NCBI GenBank assembly: GCA_015231955.1
Contig: JADGAN010000012.1
Coordinates: forward strand, 1-64,000
Origin: Oligoflexia bacterium
GTDB lineage: Bacteria > Bdellovibrionota > Bacteriovoracia > Bacteriovoracales > Bacteriovoracaceae
Direction of reading: 5' to 3'
Length of the DNA stretch: 64,000 bases
Positions 7,934 to 15,574 of the stretch are shown here, piece after piece (positions within the stretch are counted from its first letter, which is position 1; every line of letters begins with the position of its first letter). A model generated the notes under the pieces. The model worked only from the letters and a program-made list of their open reading frames with translations. It had not been told where the DNA came from and searched no databases. The translations under genes were made by a program, and so were the position numbers.

Positions 7934-9415
7934 ATGGCCGGAAAGAAGTTGGCGATGCAAAAACAACTAGAGATATTAAGATTAAAGACGCAATTTAAAC
8001 TTACCGATCGAACAATCGCTCGAGCACTCAAATGCTCGAGGAATACAGTTAAAAAAGTTCTTGAACAGCAATCAAATTCTCAATCAATAACTTCTACGGA
8101 ATCAGTTGCTATTCCTGAATGGATTAAATCGCTAGGTTGGAACGATCTCTATAAAGAATATACAAGAGGGACTCCTCTGCAAGTTTTGTGGGAAGAGAAT
8201 TATTCCGTTGGTAAAATTCCAGTTCAATATCCAGGGTTCTGGAAGCAATTCACAAGGAGATTTCCATCTCTCCCAGATCCAACGATGGTAAAGAGACATC
8301 TTCCTGGAGAAAGAGTGGAAATTGATTACTGTGATGGGATTGATATTTACAATCCTGCTACCGGTGAGGTTGTTAGCACTCAATTATTTATTGGGGTTCT
8401 CTGTTACTCTCGCTATTGTTTTGCCGAGTTTACCTACTCTCAGAAATCAATTGATTTTTTAAATTCTCATTCGCGAATGTTTGATTTCTTTGGAGGAGTT
8501 CCCTCTGTCGCAACTCCTGACAATTTGAAGTCGGCAGTCTCGAAAGCACATTTCTACGACCCAGAAAAGAATCCTGCATATACTAGATTGGCCGAGCATT
8601 ATAATTTTGCAGTTGTACCGGCCAGAGTTCGTTCCCCAAAAGATAAGGCGATCGTCGAGAGAACCGTACAAATTTTTCAGAGATGGTTTTACCATCGAGT
8701 CCGTAAGATGACGTTTACTAGTTTAATGGAATTAAACCAATGCCTGCAAGAGCATTTAAAAATTTTTCATAAAAAGAAACATCGTATACTGCAAAGAACG
8801 AGAGAGGAGATGTTTCTCGAAGAAAAACCATTGTTGAAACTGCTCCCACAAATTCCATATGAAGTTCACACTCACCATAAAGCAACTCTCCATGATGATT
8901 GTCACTTGCAATTTGAAAAGAACTTTTACTCAGCTCCTTGGCAGCTACGAAAACAGCGCCTTGATATCTGGGCCACCGATAAAGTAGTTGAGATTTGGAA
9001 TAACAAAGAACGAGTTGCAGTTCATAATCGTGCCTACACTCATGGTAAATATATAACCAACAGGAATCACTATCCACCTCAACATCAAGCATATCTAGAA
9101 ATAACTCCATATTATATTAGAAAAAAAGCGAGTGAAATTGGAAGTTGTACTTTAGAAGTTATGGAGGAACTATTCAATGGTGAATATCCACTTCAACATC
9201 TTCGTCGAGCTCAAGGAATTGTGGCACTCGCAAAAAAATATTCTCCTCAACAGTTAGAGGATGCCTGCAAAACTGCACTACTATTTAAAAAATATCAAGT
9301 CCCACTGATTGAGAATCTCATTAGAAGTGGCGTAGGTAGAAAAAACAATATTGTCGAATATAAAGTTAACCGCAGTCCCAACCAATTTCTTCGAGGGGAC
9401 TCTTTATTTAATTAG
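7934..9415 (+). CDS. istA: IS21-family transposase IstA
   Basis: A 493-residue DDE transposase. An N-terminal helix-turn-helix (LTDRTIARALKCSRNTVKK, about 23-41) binds the terminal repeats. The catalytic core shows Asp in VEIDYCD (131), Asp in ATPDNLKSAV (196) and Glu in AIVERTVQ (242), the usual D-D-E spacing. A Mu-type C-terminal region follows. The AAAGGAGG site just before the ATG fixes the start. The gene is intact and is followed by istB after 36 bp, so the element could still be active. Confidence 0.95.
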   Translation: MAGKKLAMQKQLEILRLKTQFKLTDRTIARALKCSRNTVKKVLEQQSNSQSITSTESVAIPEWIKSLGWNDLYKEYTRGTPLQVLWEENYSVGKIPVQYPGFWKQFTRRFPSLPDPTMVKRHLPGERVEIDYCDGIDIYNPATGEVVSTQLFIGVLCYSRYCFAEFTYSQKSIDFLNSHSRMFDFFGGVPSVATPDNLKSAVSKAHFYDPEKNPAYTRLAEHYNFAVVPARVRSPKDKAIVERTVQIFQRWFYHRVRKMTFTSLMELNQCLQEHLKIFHKKKHRILQRTREEMFLEEKPLLKLLPQIPYEVHTHHKATLHDDCHLQFEKNFYSAPWQLRKQRLDIWATDKVVEIWNNKERVAVHNRAYTHGKYITNRNHYPPQHQAYLEITPYYIRKKASEIGSCTLEVMEELFNGEYPLQHLRRAQGIVALAKKYSPQQLEDACKTALLFKKYQVPLIENLIRSGVGRKNNIVEYKVNRSPNQFLRGDSLFN

Positions 9416-9451
9416 GAATAATAATTATTAACGATGAAAGGAGTACAATTG

Positions 9452-10186
9452 ATGATTGAACAGACGAGAGCAATGATGCAAAAGATGAAGTTCTTTGGAA
9501 TGATGGACACCTTAGACCTTCGTCTTCATGAGGCCAGAAGCAATAGTTGGAGCCATGGAGATTTTATTTCAGCACTAATCACTGATGAGAAGATCAGTCG
9601 AGACGATCGCGCGACTAAAACGCGAATAAGAGTGGCCAAGTTTCGAACTGAGGCCACTTTGGAAAAACTAGACCTAACCAGCAAGCGAACGATATCGAAA
9701 GATCAAGTTCAGCAACTAAAATCATTAAAGTTTTTAACTGAACCTCGTAACGTTTTAATTTTGGGTCCCACCGGAGTCGGCAAAACTTTTCTAGCAACAG
9801 CAATTGGGGATCAGGCTTGTCGAGACGGATACAGAGTTTTATTCATGGGAATGAATATGTTTATTGAGGAAACTACTATCAGCAGGGCCGCTGGCAATTA
9901 TTTACGCCTACGAGACCGTCTAGTAAGAGTTGATCTATTAATCCTCGACGACCTAGGAATAAAACCACTACCGACTTCAGCTATACAGGATCTTTATGAT
10001 ATACTAGAAGAGCGTTATCAAAACAAAGCGACGATGATAACTAGTCAGTTGCCACTAGAGAATTGGAAAGAAGTTATCGACGATGCGGTTTCTTTGGAAG
10101 CAATAATGGATCGACTCATCCACGGTGTTATAAAAGTTGAGATTAAGGGTGAGTCCTATCGCAAAAAAAGAGAAACAAAAAAATAG
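9452..10186 (+). CDS. istB: IS21-family helper ATPase IstB
   Basis: A DnaC/DnaA-like AAA+ ATPase of 244 residues that assists IstA in target selection. The P-loop is LGPTGVGKT (about 104-112), Walker B is LLILDDLG, and a sensor segment TMITSQLP follows. The ATG at 9452 is chosen because AAAGGAG lies eight bases upstream of it; an ATG at 9434 opens the same frame but precedes that ribosome site. The sequence looks intact. Confidence 0.94.
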   Translation: MIEQTRAMMQKMKFFGMMDTLDLRLHEARSNSWSHGDFISALITDEKISRDDRATKTRIRVAKFRTEATLEKLDLTSKRTISKDQVQQLKSLKFLTEPRNVLILGPTGVGKTFLATAIGDQACRDGYRVLFMGMNMFIEETTISRAAGNYLRLRDRLVRVDLLILDDLGIKPLPTSAIQDLYDILEERYQNKATMITSQLPLENWKEVIDDAVSLEAIMDRLIHGVIKVEIKGESYRKKRETKK

Positions 10187-10190
10187 ATTG

Positions 10191-10298
10191 ACGGTCAATG
10201 AGGGCCAGTGGAAATTAGAGAACGAGTAACCCGGTTGTCGAAAAAACAAGTGGCCCTCAATCAGGAAATCGGGTGGCTCTCAATGAGGAAATTCAGCA
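10191..10298. repeat. Right terminal repeat array of the IS21-family element
   Basis: Related units in inverted orientation (GGCCCTCAAT / GGCTCTCAATGAGGAAAT type) lie near 10192-10215, 10251-10270 and 10273-10298. The last is the terminal inverted repeat ending in CA at 10298. Confidence 0.75.
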
Positions 10299-10305
10299 GA
10301 TGCAA
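10299..10305. repeat. Target-site duplication, right copy
   Basis: GATGCAA, an exact copy of 7755-7761, directly follows the right end of the IS21-family element. Confidence 0.9.
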
Positions 10306-10766
10306 AGCCTGCTGCTCGCAACATCGTTGAAACTTATAATAAACGAGAGCTGGTACGAGTGAATGAACAGAAAGATAGAGACATGAAAAACAATCAAGTT
10401 TTCCTGCAGCAAGCAACTCTTTGCAAGACGGGGGGATTTGAATATGCAGTGAAAGCGATTGTTCGTATTGAGACCAAGTATGATAATGGTTTTCTTGGGG
10501 CCAGGATTATTGCTGTAAATAATTACCTTTGTGGAAAAATGGTGGAAGTTGTCCGGTGGTTGCCGAAGATGTTTATATTGAAAGCATTTAAAAACCCACA
10601 ACAAAACCATTGTGCAACTGTAATTCTTGGGAGCACGAAAAAAGTTAAGATTCCTAACGATCAAGGTTTTAATGAAGAGTGGATGCTCTGGGATATTATG
10701 CCTGAATCAAAGGTTGAAAAAACATTTTACTCTACTCCAGACTGGCATCCATGTTATGGTCGATAG
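10306..10766 (+). pseudogene. Lipoprotein gene, 3' part, separated by IS21-family element
   Basis: The continuation of the gene that starts at 7248. Reading from the right target duplication in the restored frame gives KPAARNIVETYNKREL and continues without a stop to 10766, adding about 153 residues. An internal ATG at 10359 opens a 135-residue frame, but no good ribosome site precedes it and the frame is explained by the interrupted gene. This half contains WLPKMFILKAF and ends in WHPCYGR. Its function is unknown. Confidence 0.8.
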
Positions 10767-10784
10767 GTATTAAAATCTCTCCAT

Positions 10785-10806
10785 TTAAAAAGCAGAGGAT
10801 CTCTGC
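10785..10806 (-). terminator. Rho-independent terminator overlapping a stop codon
   Basis: On the minus strand GCAGAG-ATC-CTCTGC forms a six-base-pair hairpin followed directly by TTTTT. The stop codon of the 133-residue gene lies inside the T-run, so transcription would end right at the gene end. Confidence 0.7.
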
Positions 10807-11186
10807 CTATGATTAATGATCAACCTCTCTTCTAGGAGATTATAGCTTTTGGCCAAACGGACAAAGTCTTTCGTGCTAAACTTCAAGGCCTTTTTAGGAA
10901 TTTTCCCTTCCATGTATAATTGAAATTCTTGAAACGCAAAGTCGATCAATACGGACAACTTTTGGCCGTTCTGCATGTACTGAGAAATTTCACTCTCTAA
11001 TTTGTGCGAACAAATTTTTTGTTTCATTTCATTCCAGTGATTTTCTCTCTTTTCAACCCAAGACTCTTGAGAACACCAGCGTTCAAGTGTTCTCACCGAA
11101 ACCTCTCTAGCGCTTGCTATTTGCCTTAGGGAGGTTCCTTCCAAAAAGTCGGTGTAACAGGAGGTCTTTTTTTGTGCCGTCATCAT
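10785..11186 (-). CDS. HTH protein, terminase-small-subunit-like
   Basis: A 133-residue protein with an N-terminal helix-turn-helix (DFLEGTSLRQIASAREVSVR then TLERWCSQESW), which resembles the DNA-recognition segment of phage terminase small subunits and other Sigma70-region-4-like domains. The rest is helical and charged. It stands alone between converging and diverging neighbours and has its own terminator. A phage-derived gene or a regulator of the mobile region are both possible; there is no adjacent large terminase gene. Confidence 0.6.
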   Translation of the reverse strand: MMTAQKKTSCYTDFLEGTSLRQIASAREVSVRTLERWCSQESWVEKRENHWNEMKQKICSHKLESEISQYMQNGQKLSVLIDFAFQEFQLYMEGKIPKKALKFSTKDFVRLAKSYNLLEERLIINHRQRSSAF

Positions 11187-11289
11187 GCCGCCATTTTACC
11201 CTATTATTCGACATTGGCCAATTGCCAATTTATCATAACGAGTAAGTTAGAAAAAAAACATTGTACGAACAAAATTTGCGGGAGTGTGC

Positions 11290-11961
11290 ATGTCGAAGAT
11301 AGAAGATCTGTCATCTTACCTAAGTGAACGCTTGTCGGAAAAAAGCATAAAATTAAAGATTGATGAGTTCATTTCAAATGGAAATTCATCTGCTGGGAAG
11401 AGTAGTCGGGAAGAAGTTTTTACGCGGGAGTTTTTATGTCCCGCAATTGCCGATTTTTTCTATCGAGACTTTAGACACAAAACTGAACTGAGCGATGATC
11501 AAATTAAGAGTGGCCTAGGGACAGAAGGATTTAAACATTTGCCATCATTTGGATTTACTCCGGCCAGAAAGAAAAAACACTTCTTTACCAAAAACGACAT
11601 TATCAGGAATGAACCTCCTGGCAGCTGGTATTCATCAAATCCTGATAAGGCAAAAAGCTTTCAGGCTTGCCCCGATTTTGCAATCAGATCGCCTCTTCCA
11701 TTTAACTGCATTGGAGAAACAAAGCTCCTCACCAAGGGTACTTCGAAGGAGGCCATTACAGAGCTATACAATGCCTCCAGGCAGGCCTTGTTTTACCTTG
11801 GGGCGTTTGCACCCGATTACACGAATGCTCTGTTGGTTATGGCGGATATGACTCCAAATCAAGTTCTGAAAACAGCGTTAGAGGAAGATCTTAATAAATC
11901 CATTCTTGATCGTTTTGGTGATGAAACAAATATCCATCTCTGCTGTTGTTTTTTGGGATAG
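11290..11961 (+). CDS. PD-(D/E)XK nuclease-like protein
   Basis: A 223-residue protein (ATG at 11290 after a GGGAG site; a GTG at 11284 is also in frame). The section CPDFAIRSP followed by CIGETKLL gives the PD...ExK spacing of restriction-endonuclease-like folds, and helices after it (TELYNASRQALFYLGAF) fit the same fold. A basic stretch PARKKKHFF lies before it. No methyltransferase is adjacent. It could be a restriction-type or defence nuclease, or a Holliday-type resolvase. The call rests on motif spacing alone. Confidence 0.55.
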   Translation: MSKIEDLSSYLSERLSEKSIKLKIDEFISNGNSSAGKSSREEVFTREFLCPAIADFFYRDFRHKTELSDDQIKSGLGTEGFKHLPSFGFTPARKKKHFFTKNDIIRNEPPGSWYSSNPDKAKSFQACPDFAIRSPLPFNCIGETKLLTKGTSKEAITELYNASRQALFYLGAFAPDYTNALLVMADMTPNQVLKTALEEDLNKSILDRFGDETNIHLCCCFLG

Positions 11962-11968
11962 ATCATAT

Positions 11969-12322
11969 TTAATTGGCCAACCCTTTAGCTACACTAAGTA
12001 AGATTTTTATCTTCTCATCATCGATTGATCTAACAATGTTCTCTAATTCCTCTCTGGGAGTAATTTCAATTTTCATCCTACTGAGACGATCATAAAATGA
12101 TTTTTCACTTGGTATCCCGTACACACTCAACAATCGAGCAAAGAAATCACCCTTAGGAATATCGAGTCTCCCTTTTTCAATATGCCTTATCAACGCTTCT
12201 GAGCAAGACAATATTTTTGCCACTTTCCTGATGGACAGACCAGCCTTTAGGCGTATCCGTCTAAGATAGATTGATTCAGGTGTAATATGAATTGTTTGAG
12301 TCCGTCGATATTTTTTTGCCAT
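11969..12322 (-). CDS. XRE-family HTH regulator (third in region)
   Basis: A protein of about 117 residues starting at the ATG at 12322; the longer frame begins with a TTG at 12361 without a ribosome site. A basic N-terminus is followed by an XRE domain (YLRRIRLKAGLSIRKVAKIL, CSEALIRHIEKGRLDIP). Its 3' end faces that of the nuclease-like gene with 7 bp between. It may repress the divergent channel-like gene starting at 12632. It is not closely similar to the two tandem XRE proteins at 6217 and 6575. Confidence 0.75.
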   Translation of the reverse strand: MAKKYRRTQTIHITPESIYLRRIRLKAGLSIRKVAKILSCSEALIRHIEKGRLDIPKGDFFARLLSVYGIPSEKSFYDRLSRMKIEITPREELENIVRSIDDEKIKILLSVAKGLAN

Positions 12323-12631
12323 AAGTGGTATTTGTAATTTGATGCCATTCTTAGATCTCAAACACTGATAAAAAAAGTATCTAAATTCAATTTAGATTTG
12401 ATAAGCTGAATTTTTTTACTAAGGAGAGAATTACTGAATCCTGCCACTCGAACAGTCACTTCCTCTGCCATGTTTGATTGATTATTAATCATTGCTTATT
12501 AGGGATTGATGGCAGTTACTGCACGAGAATGAAAAAATCAAGTATTAAAGTTTATATTCTTTTTTTTCGAGAAGTATAAAGAAATCACAAAAGATGATCT
12601 CAGCTTTATTTTATTAACAGAAGGAAATCTC

Positions 12632-13651
12632 TTGGATGCAATTATAATTTATACATACAAAACAATAGCTGTAATTAAAGCACTTTTAATAGAGTGCCTA
12701 AATGATAATGTTAAATTTATATCACTAACACTTGCAATATTCCTGCTTTCAATCGCATTTTTTGCAATTTTGTACTGGTTGATTTTTCGCTTCTCTCTTG
12801 TCTCTTATAAGATTATTGAAGGCAATGTCGTAACCGGGTTTGATTCCCCTATGCCAAGCATGGTGGTAAACAGTAGTCTGTTGACTAGAAAAATTATAAA
12901 AGCTAAAAATGACTTACTACTCAGCGATTTCATGGGTGAAACAATAAACCATCGATGGCATATCTTTTCATTAACAAAAATTGATCGCAGCTCTTGGTCT
13001 TCTGCTGAGCAAGAAAAATGGAGAGTTTTCGATAAGCAAATATCATCTGAGCAAATTCCTACGGATATTGTAGAGAAAAAGTTTAGTGAACATGAAAATG
13101 TCTTTATCGAGAGAGAAAGAATTAGCTTAGGTATTTCAGCAGACACCCATGTCCATCTGACATTGAAGATACTAGGAATTCCTCTAGAAGAATTGAATAG
13201 GCGGCTAAGCAATAATCAACAATATGAGATTGATGTTCTTAATATTTCCAAGACAATCGTTGATGAAATTGAGAGAGTAATTTCGAGCGGCAATAGGATA
13301 AGTTTGCAAATATTGCGATCAGAGCTTATGAATATTGTTCGTGCGCATGAGCAAGCAATTACAGATAAAAAATCATTGGCTGAAGGAGTTTACAGCATAG
13401 CTCTATCTGCACTTGCCAGTAATAATCCATCGACAGGTAAATTTGATCTCACTGGACTAAAAGACCAACCAACCATTTTTGATTTTTTATATTTCTCACT
13501 TCTTTTAGGCACATCTAATACCTCCGATGTACTAATACCAATATCAACAACAGCAAGATTATTAGTGTGGCTCCAGATACTATGGTCATACATTATTTTA
13601 AGTCTATTTATTGGTATGTTTGTTGATGTCTTTAAATCTTTGAGAAGTTAA
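12632..13651 (+). CDS. Membrane protein with degenerate two-TM channel-like pore
   Basis: A 339-residue protein, apparently from a TTG start after an AAGGAAATC region. One strong membrane segment lies near 28-55, then a soluble domain of about 220 residues, then two C-terminal hydrophobic stretches (about 288-296 and 310-332) flanking FSLLLGTSNTSDVLIPIS. This layout resembles ion_trans_2 potassium-channel pores, which also have a P-loop before an inner helix, but the selectivity filter TVGYG is not conserved. A resemblance to the C-terminus of DUF1345 proteins is also possible. Neighbours are an XRE regulator and a nuclease-like gene, so a defence or stress role is conceivable but unproven. 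Confidence 0.55.
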   Translation: MDAIIIYTYKTIAVIKALLIECLNDNVKFISLTLAIFLLSIAFFAILYWLIFRFSLVSYKIIEGNVVTGFDSPMPSMVVNSSLLTRKIIKAKNDLLLSDFMGETINHRWHIFSLTKIDRSSWSSAEQEKWRVFDKQISSEQIPTDIVEKKFSEHENVFIERERISLGISADTHVHLTLKILGIPLEELNRRLSNNQQYEIDVLNISKTIVDEIERVISSGNRISLQILRSELMNIVRAHEQAITDKKSLAEGVYSIALSALASNNPSTGKFDLTGLKDQPTIFDFLYFSLLLGTSNTSDVLIPISTTARLLVWLQILWSYIILSLFIGMFVDVFKSLRS

Positions 13652-13893
13652 GTGCTAAAACCATGTTGAACCGCTAATGATTTAACTCTGAGAAAATTGT
13701 CCGATAATCTGATACGCGCGTATTACTGCTTACCAGCACACTACAAGCACCAACTACAAATTTCTAAAACTGCTGTTATTTGCCGTTATTTCCAGTGATA
13801 TTAAAATTAAGAGTGCTGGGCAATGGAGAGGTAAGTAGTGAAGATCACTAGTCTAAAGCATGCTGGGTTTTGATGAATTTTGGGGGTTATGAA

Positions 13894-14283
13894 TGGTGGA
13901 GGTGGCGGGAATTGAACCCGCGTCCAAGGGAAAGTTGAATAAACGGACTACGTGTGTAGTTTGGGAGTTCGTCCCCAAACGGACTATCGATCTTTTGTAA
14001 AGATGCGTGAAAACTCGGTGATTTTGCAGGAACCGAAGTTCTTGCCGCTGTTCCCCGACGAGTCAGCGAAGGGAAGATTTAGAAGGCCCCTTGAAACTTC
14101 TTTGCCGGCATTATTGTTGTTGGGCGCCGACGCCCTCAACGTTTATGGAAGCAATTAAGCGGCCATTGCGTATTCGACTTGTGAGTCGGCATTTAAACTG
14201 TAGTCTCCTTTTGACTAGGCCTGGAGACAAACCTAGACACGCCCAGAAAATTCGCATCGCCCCTGTCGAAACCGGACACCCCC
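13894..14283 (-). ncRNA. ssrA: tmRNA (ssrA)
   Basis: A 390-nt transfer-messenger RNA. The 5' end GGGGGTG pairs with CACCTCC before the encoded 3' CCA, and the T-arm GGGTTCAATTCCCGCC and 5' GGTTTCGACAGGGG are typical. The tag reading frame ends with ADSQVEYAMAA and a TAA stop (14190-14155). Pseudoknot regions follow. It rescues stalled ribosomes together with SmpB. The 3' end is intact, and the mobile region lies directly downstream, consistent with integration at ssrA. Confidence 0.95.
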
Positions 14284-14311
14284 TTAGAAATTGTTCGATC
14301 AGTGCTTTCCA

Positions 14312-14340
14312 ATAATAGGGGTTTGTGGGAAGCAGGTCAA
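14312..14340 (-). promoter_or_regulatory. Strong sigma-70-type promoter of ssrA
   Basis: On the minus strand TTGACC (14340-14335) and TATTAT (14317-14312) are separated by exactly 17 bases, and the mature tmRNA 5' end lies 28 bases further. The gap fits a short 5' leader removed by processing. Confidence 0.8.
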
Positions 14341-14371
14341 TTGGAAATTTTGGTGAGGTAAGGAAAAGGAA

Positions 14372-15562
14372 CTAGCGGACGGTAGAGCGGATCTGCTCGG
14401 TGAAGGAGCGGGTATCGCGCTTAAAGTTTCCAAGGGAGATGGAGGAAAAGAGAATCGCCATTAGGTAGGGGATGGCAAAGGAGAGCAGGACTCCGCCAAG
14501 TGTGATATGCACCGGGATCTTTTGGTCGACAAAGATGTCGGGCATGAGGTTGGGGGCGTAGCGGTCGAGGAGAAGTAGGGCCGCAGCGCCGAGGAGAAGG
14601 CCCAAAATGGACGCAAGAGCGCTTGCGAGGTGGATGAGATGGTTTGCACCTTGGGTGAGCTGCTTTTTAGAGGAGCCCAGGAGCCAGAAGCTTACCAGAT
14701 CGAGTTGGATCTTTTCAAAGAAGAGCATAAGACCGGAGGTGATGGCCACACCGACGAGCATGGTCATGATGATGAAGAGAAAGATCATCACTTTCGTCTC
14801 AAGGTTCATTGCCCACACTAGGGCATCGTTTTCCTGCTCCCAAGTAACAATTTCTAGAGGGGGGATTTTTAGAGGAGACTTCTCTGTAAGCAGTGTTTGT
14901 AAAGACTCTTTTTCAAAAGGGGTGTAGATGCGAATGCGGTTGTAGAGGCGTTCGTGGGTGAGGTTGGTAATGAGGGAGAGGCGAGTCCAGAGGTGGAAAG
15001 CGTCGTTTTCGGGGACGTCGGTAGTGATGCTTTCATCGACAAAGGTGGTAACTTGCCTGGGGATATCTTCCAATATGGAGTTGGTGTGTGAGGGGGAGAT
15101 GAGGGAGATTTGCGAGGAGAGGCCAACTCGTAATTTATAAGCAAGTTCACTGCCGATGATGGTACTGCCGCCATTGCTAGAAGCGAGGTGGTTTTCGAGG
15201 AAGGGAGGGGTGAGCGCGGGGTCGAGGCCATGCACGATGGCGGGGGCGAGTTGCCCTTGGTGGCGCAAAAGCAGCTCGATTTCGTACTCGGGAAAGGCGT
15301 TTAAGTTTTCGGCACGAAGAAAGGCGACGAGGGTTTTGGCACTTTCGAAGGGGAGATCGTGGGGAAGGCGAAGGAAACCGTGGCCGTTGATATTTTTAGA
15401 GCGGGTGATGAGGTTTCGTTGCAGCCCTCCCATCGTGCTTTGTAAAATGAGCAGCGCCATGGAAGAGAGGGTAAGGCCAATCAGGGCCAGCCGAAGCAGG
15501 CCCTGTTTATGTTTTCCAAAGAAGATATAAGAAAAGAAGTAGCGAAAAAACGGTACAAACAC
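14372..15562 (-). CDS. LolC/LolE-family lipoprotein-releasing permease
   Basis: A 396-residue inner-membrane permease with an N-terminal membrane helix (about 22-45), a periplasmic domain of roughly 200 residues, and three C-terminal helices in an FtsX-type domain (from about 257). This is the LolC/E layout for extracting lipoproteins from the inner membrane. The GTG start has an AGAGGG site and sits 12 bp after fadJ. No LolD ATPase is adjacent. The N-terminal RYFFSYIFFGKHKQGLLRLA resembles the LolC/E start. A related FtsX-domain ABC permease is the alternative. Confidence 0.75.
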   Translation of the reverse strand: MFVPFFRYFFSYIFFGKHKQGLLRLALIGLTLSSMALLILQSTMGGLQRNLITRSKNINGHGFLRLPHDLPFESAKTLVAFLRAENLNAFPEYEIELLLRHQGQLAPAIVHGLDPALTPPFLENHLASSNGGSTIIGSELAYKLRVGLSSQISLISPSHTNSILEDIPRQVTTFVDESITTDVPENDAFHLWTRLSLITNLTHERLYNRIRIYTPFEKESLQTLLTEKSPLKIPPLEIVTWEQENDALVWAMNLETKVMIFLFIIMTMLVGVAITSGLMLFFEKIQLDLVSFWLLGSSKKQLTQGANHLIHLASALASILGLLLGAAALLLLDRYAPNLMPDIFVDQKIPVHITLGGVLLSFAIPYLMAILFSSISLGNFKRDTRSFTEQIRSTVR

Positions 15563-15574
15563 AGGCGTGGCCCT

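Larger units (their letters stand above)
7762..10298. mobile_element. Complete IS21-family insertion sequence
   Basis: A 2,537-bp element bounded by TG...CA. The 26-bp terminal inverted repeats at 7762-7787 and 10273-10298 match at 24 of 26 positions. It is flanked by the 7-bp duplication GATGCAA. Each end also carries further related subterminal repeats, typical of IS21-type transposase binding sites. It encodes istA (transposase) and istB (helper ATPase). The two open frames, intact ends and exact duplication suggest a recent insertion, and it disrupts a lipoprotein gene. Confidence 0.95.

Noticed and set aside
60-13893. Attachment-site repeat matching the ssrA 3' end within the window
   Set aside because: No copy of the ssrA 3' end was found in the left part; it would have to lie outside the window, so the island-at-ssrA idea stays an inference.
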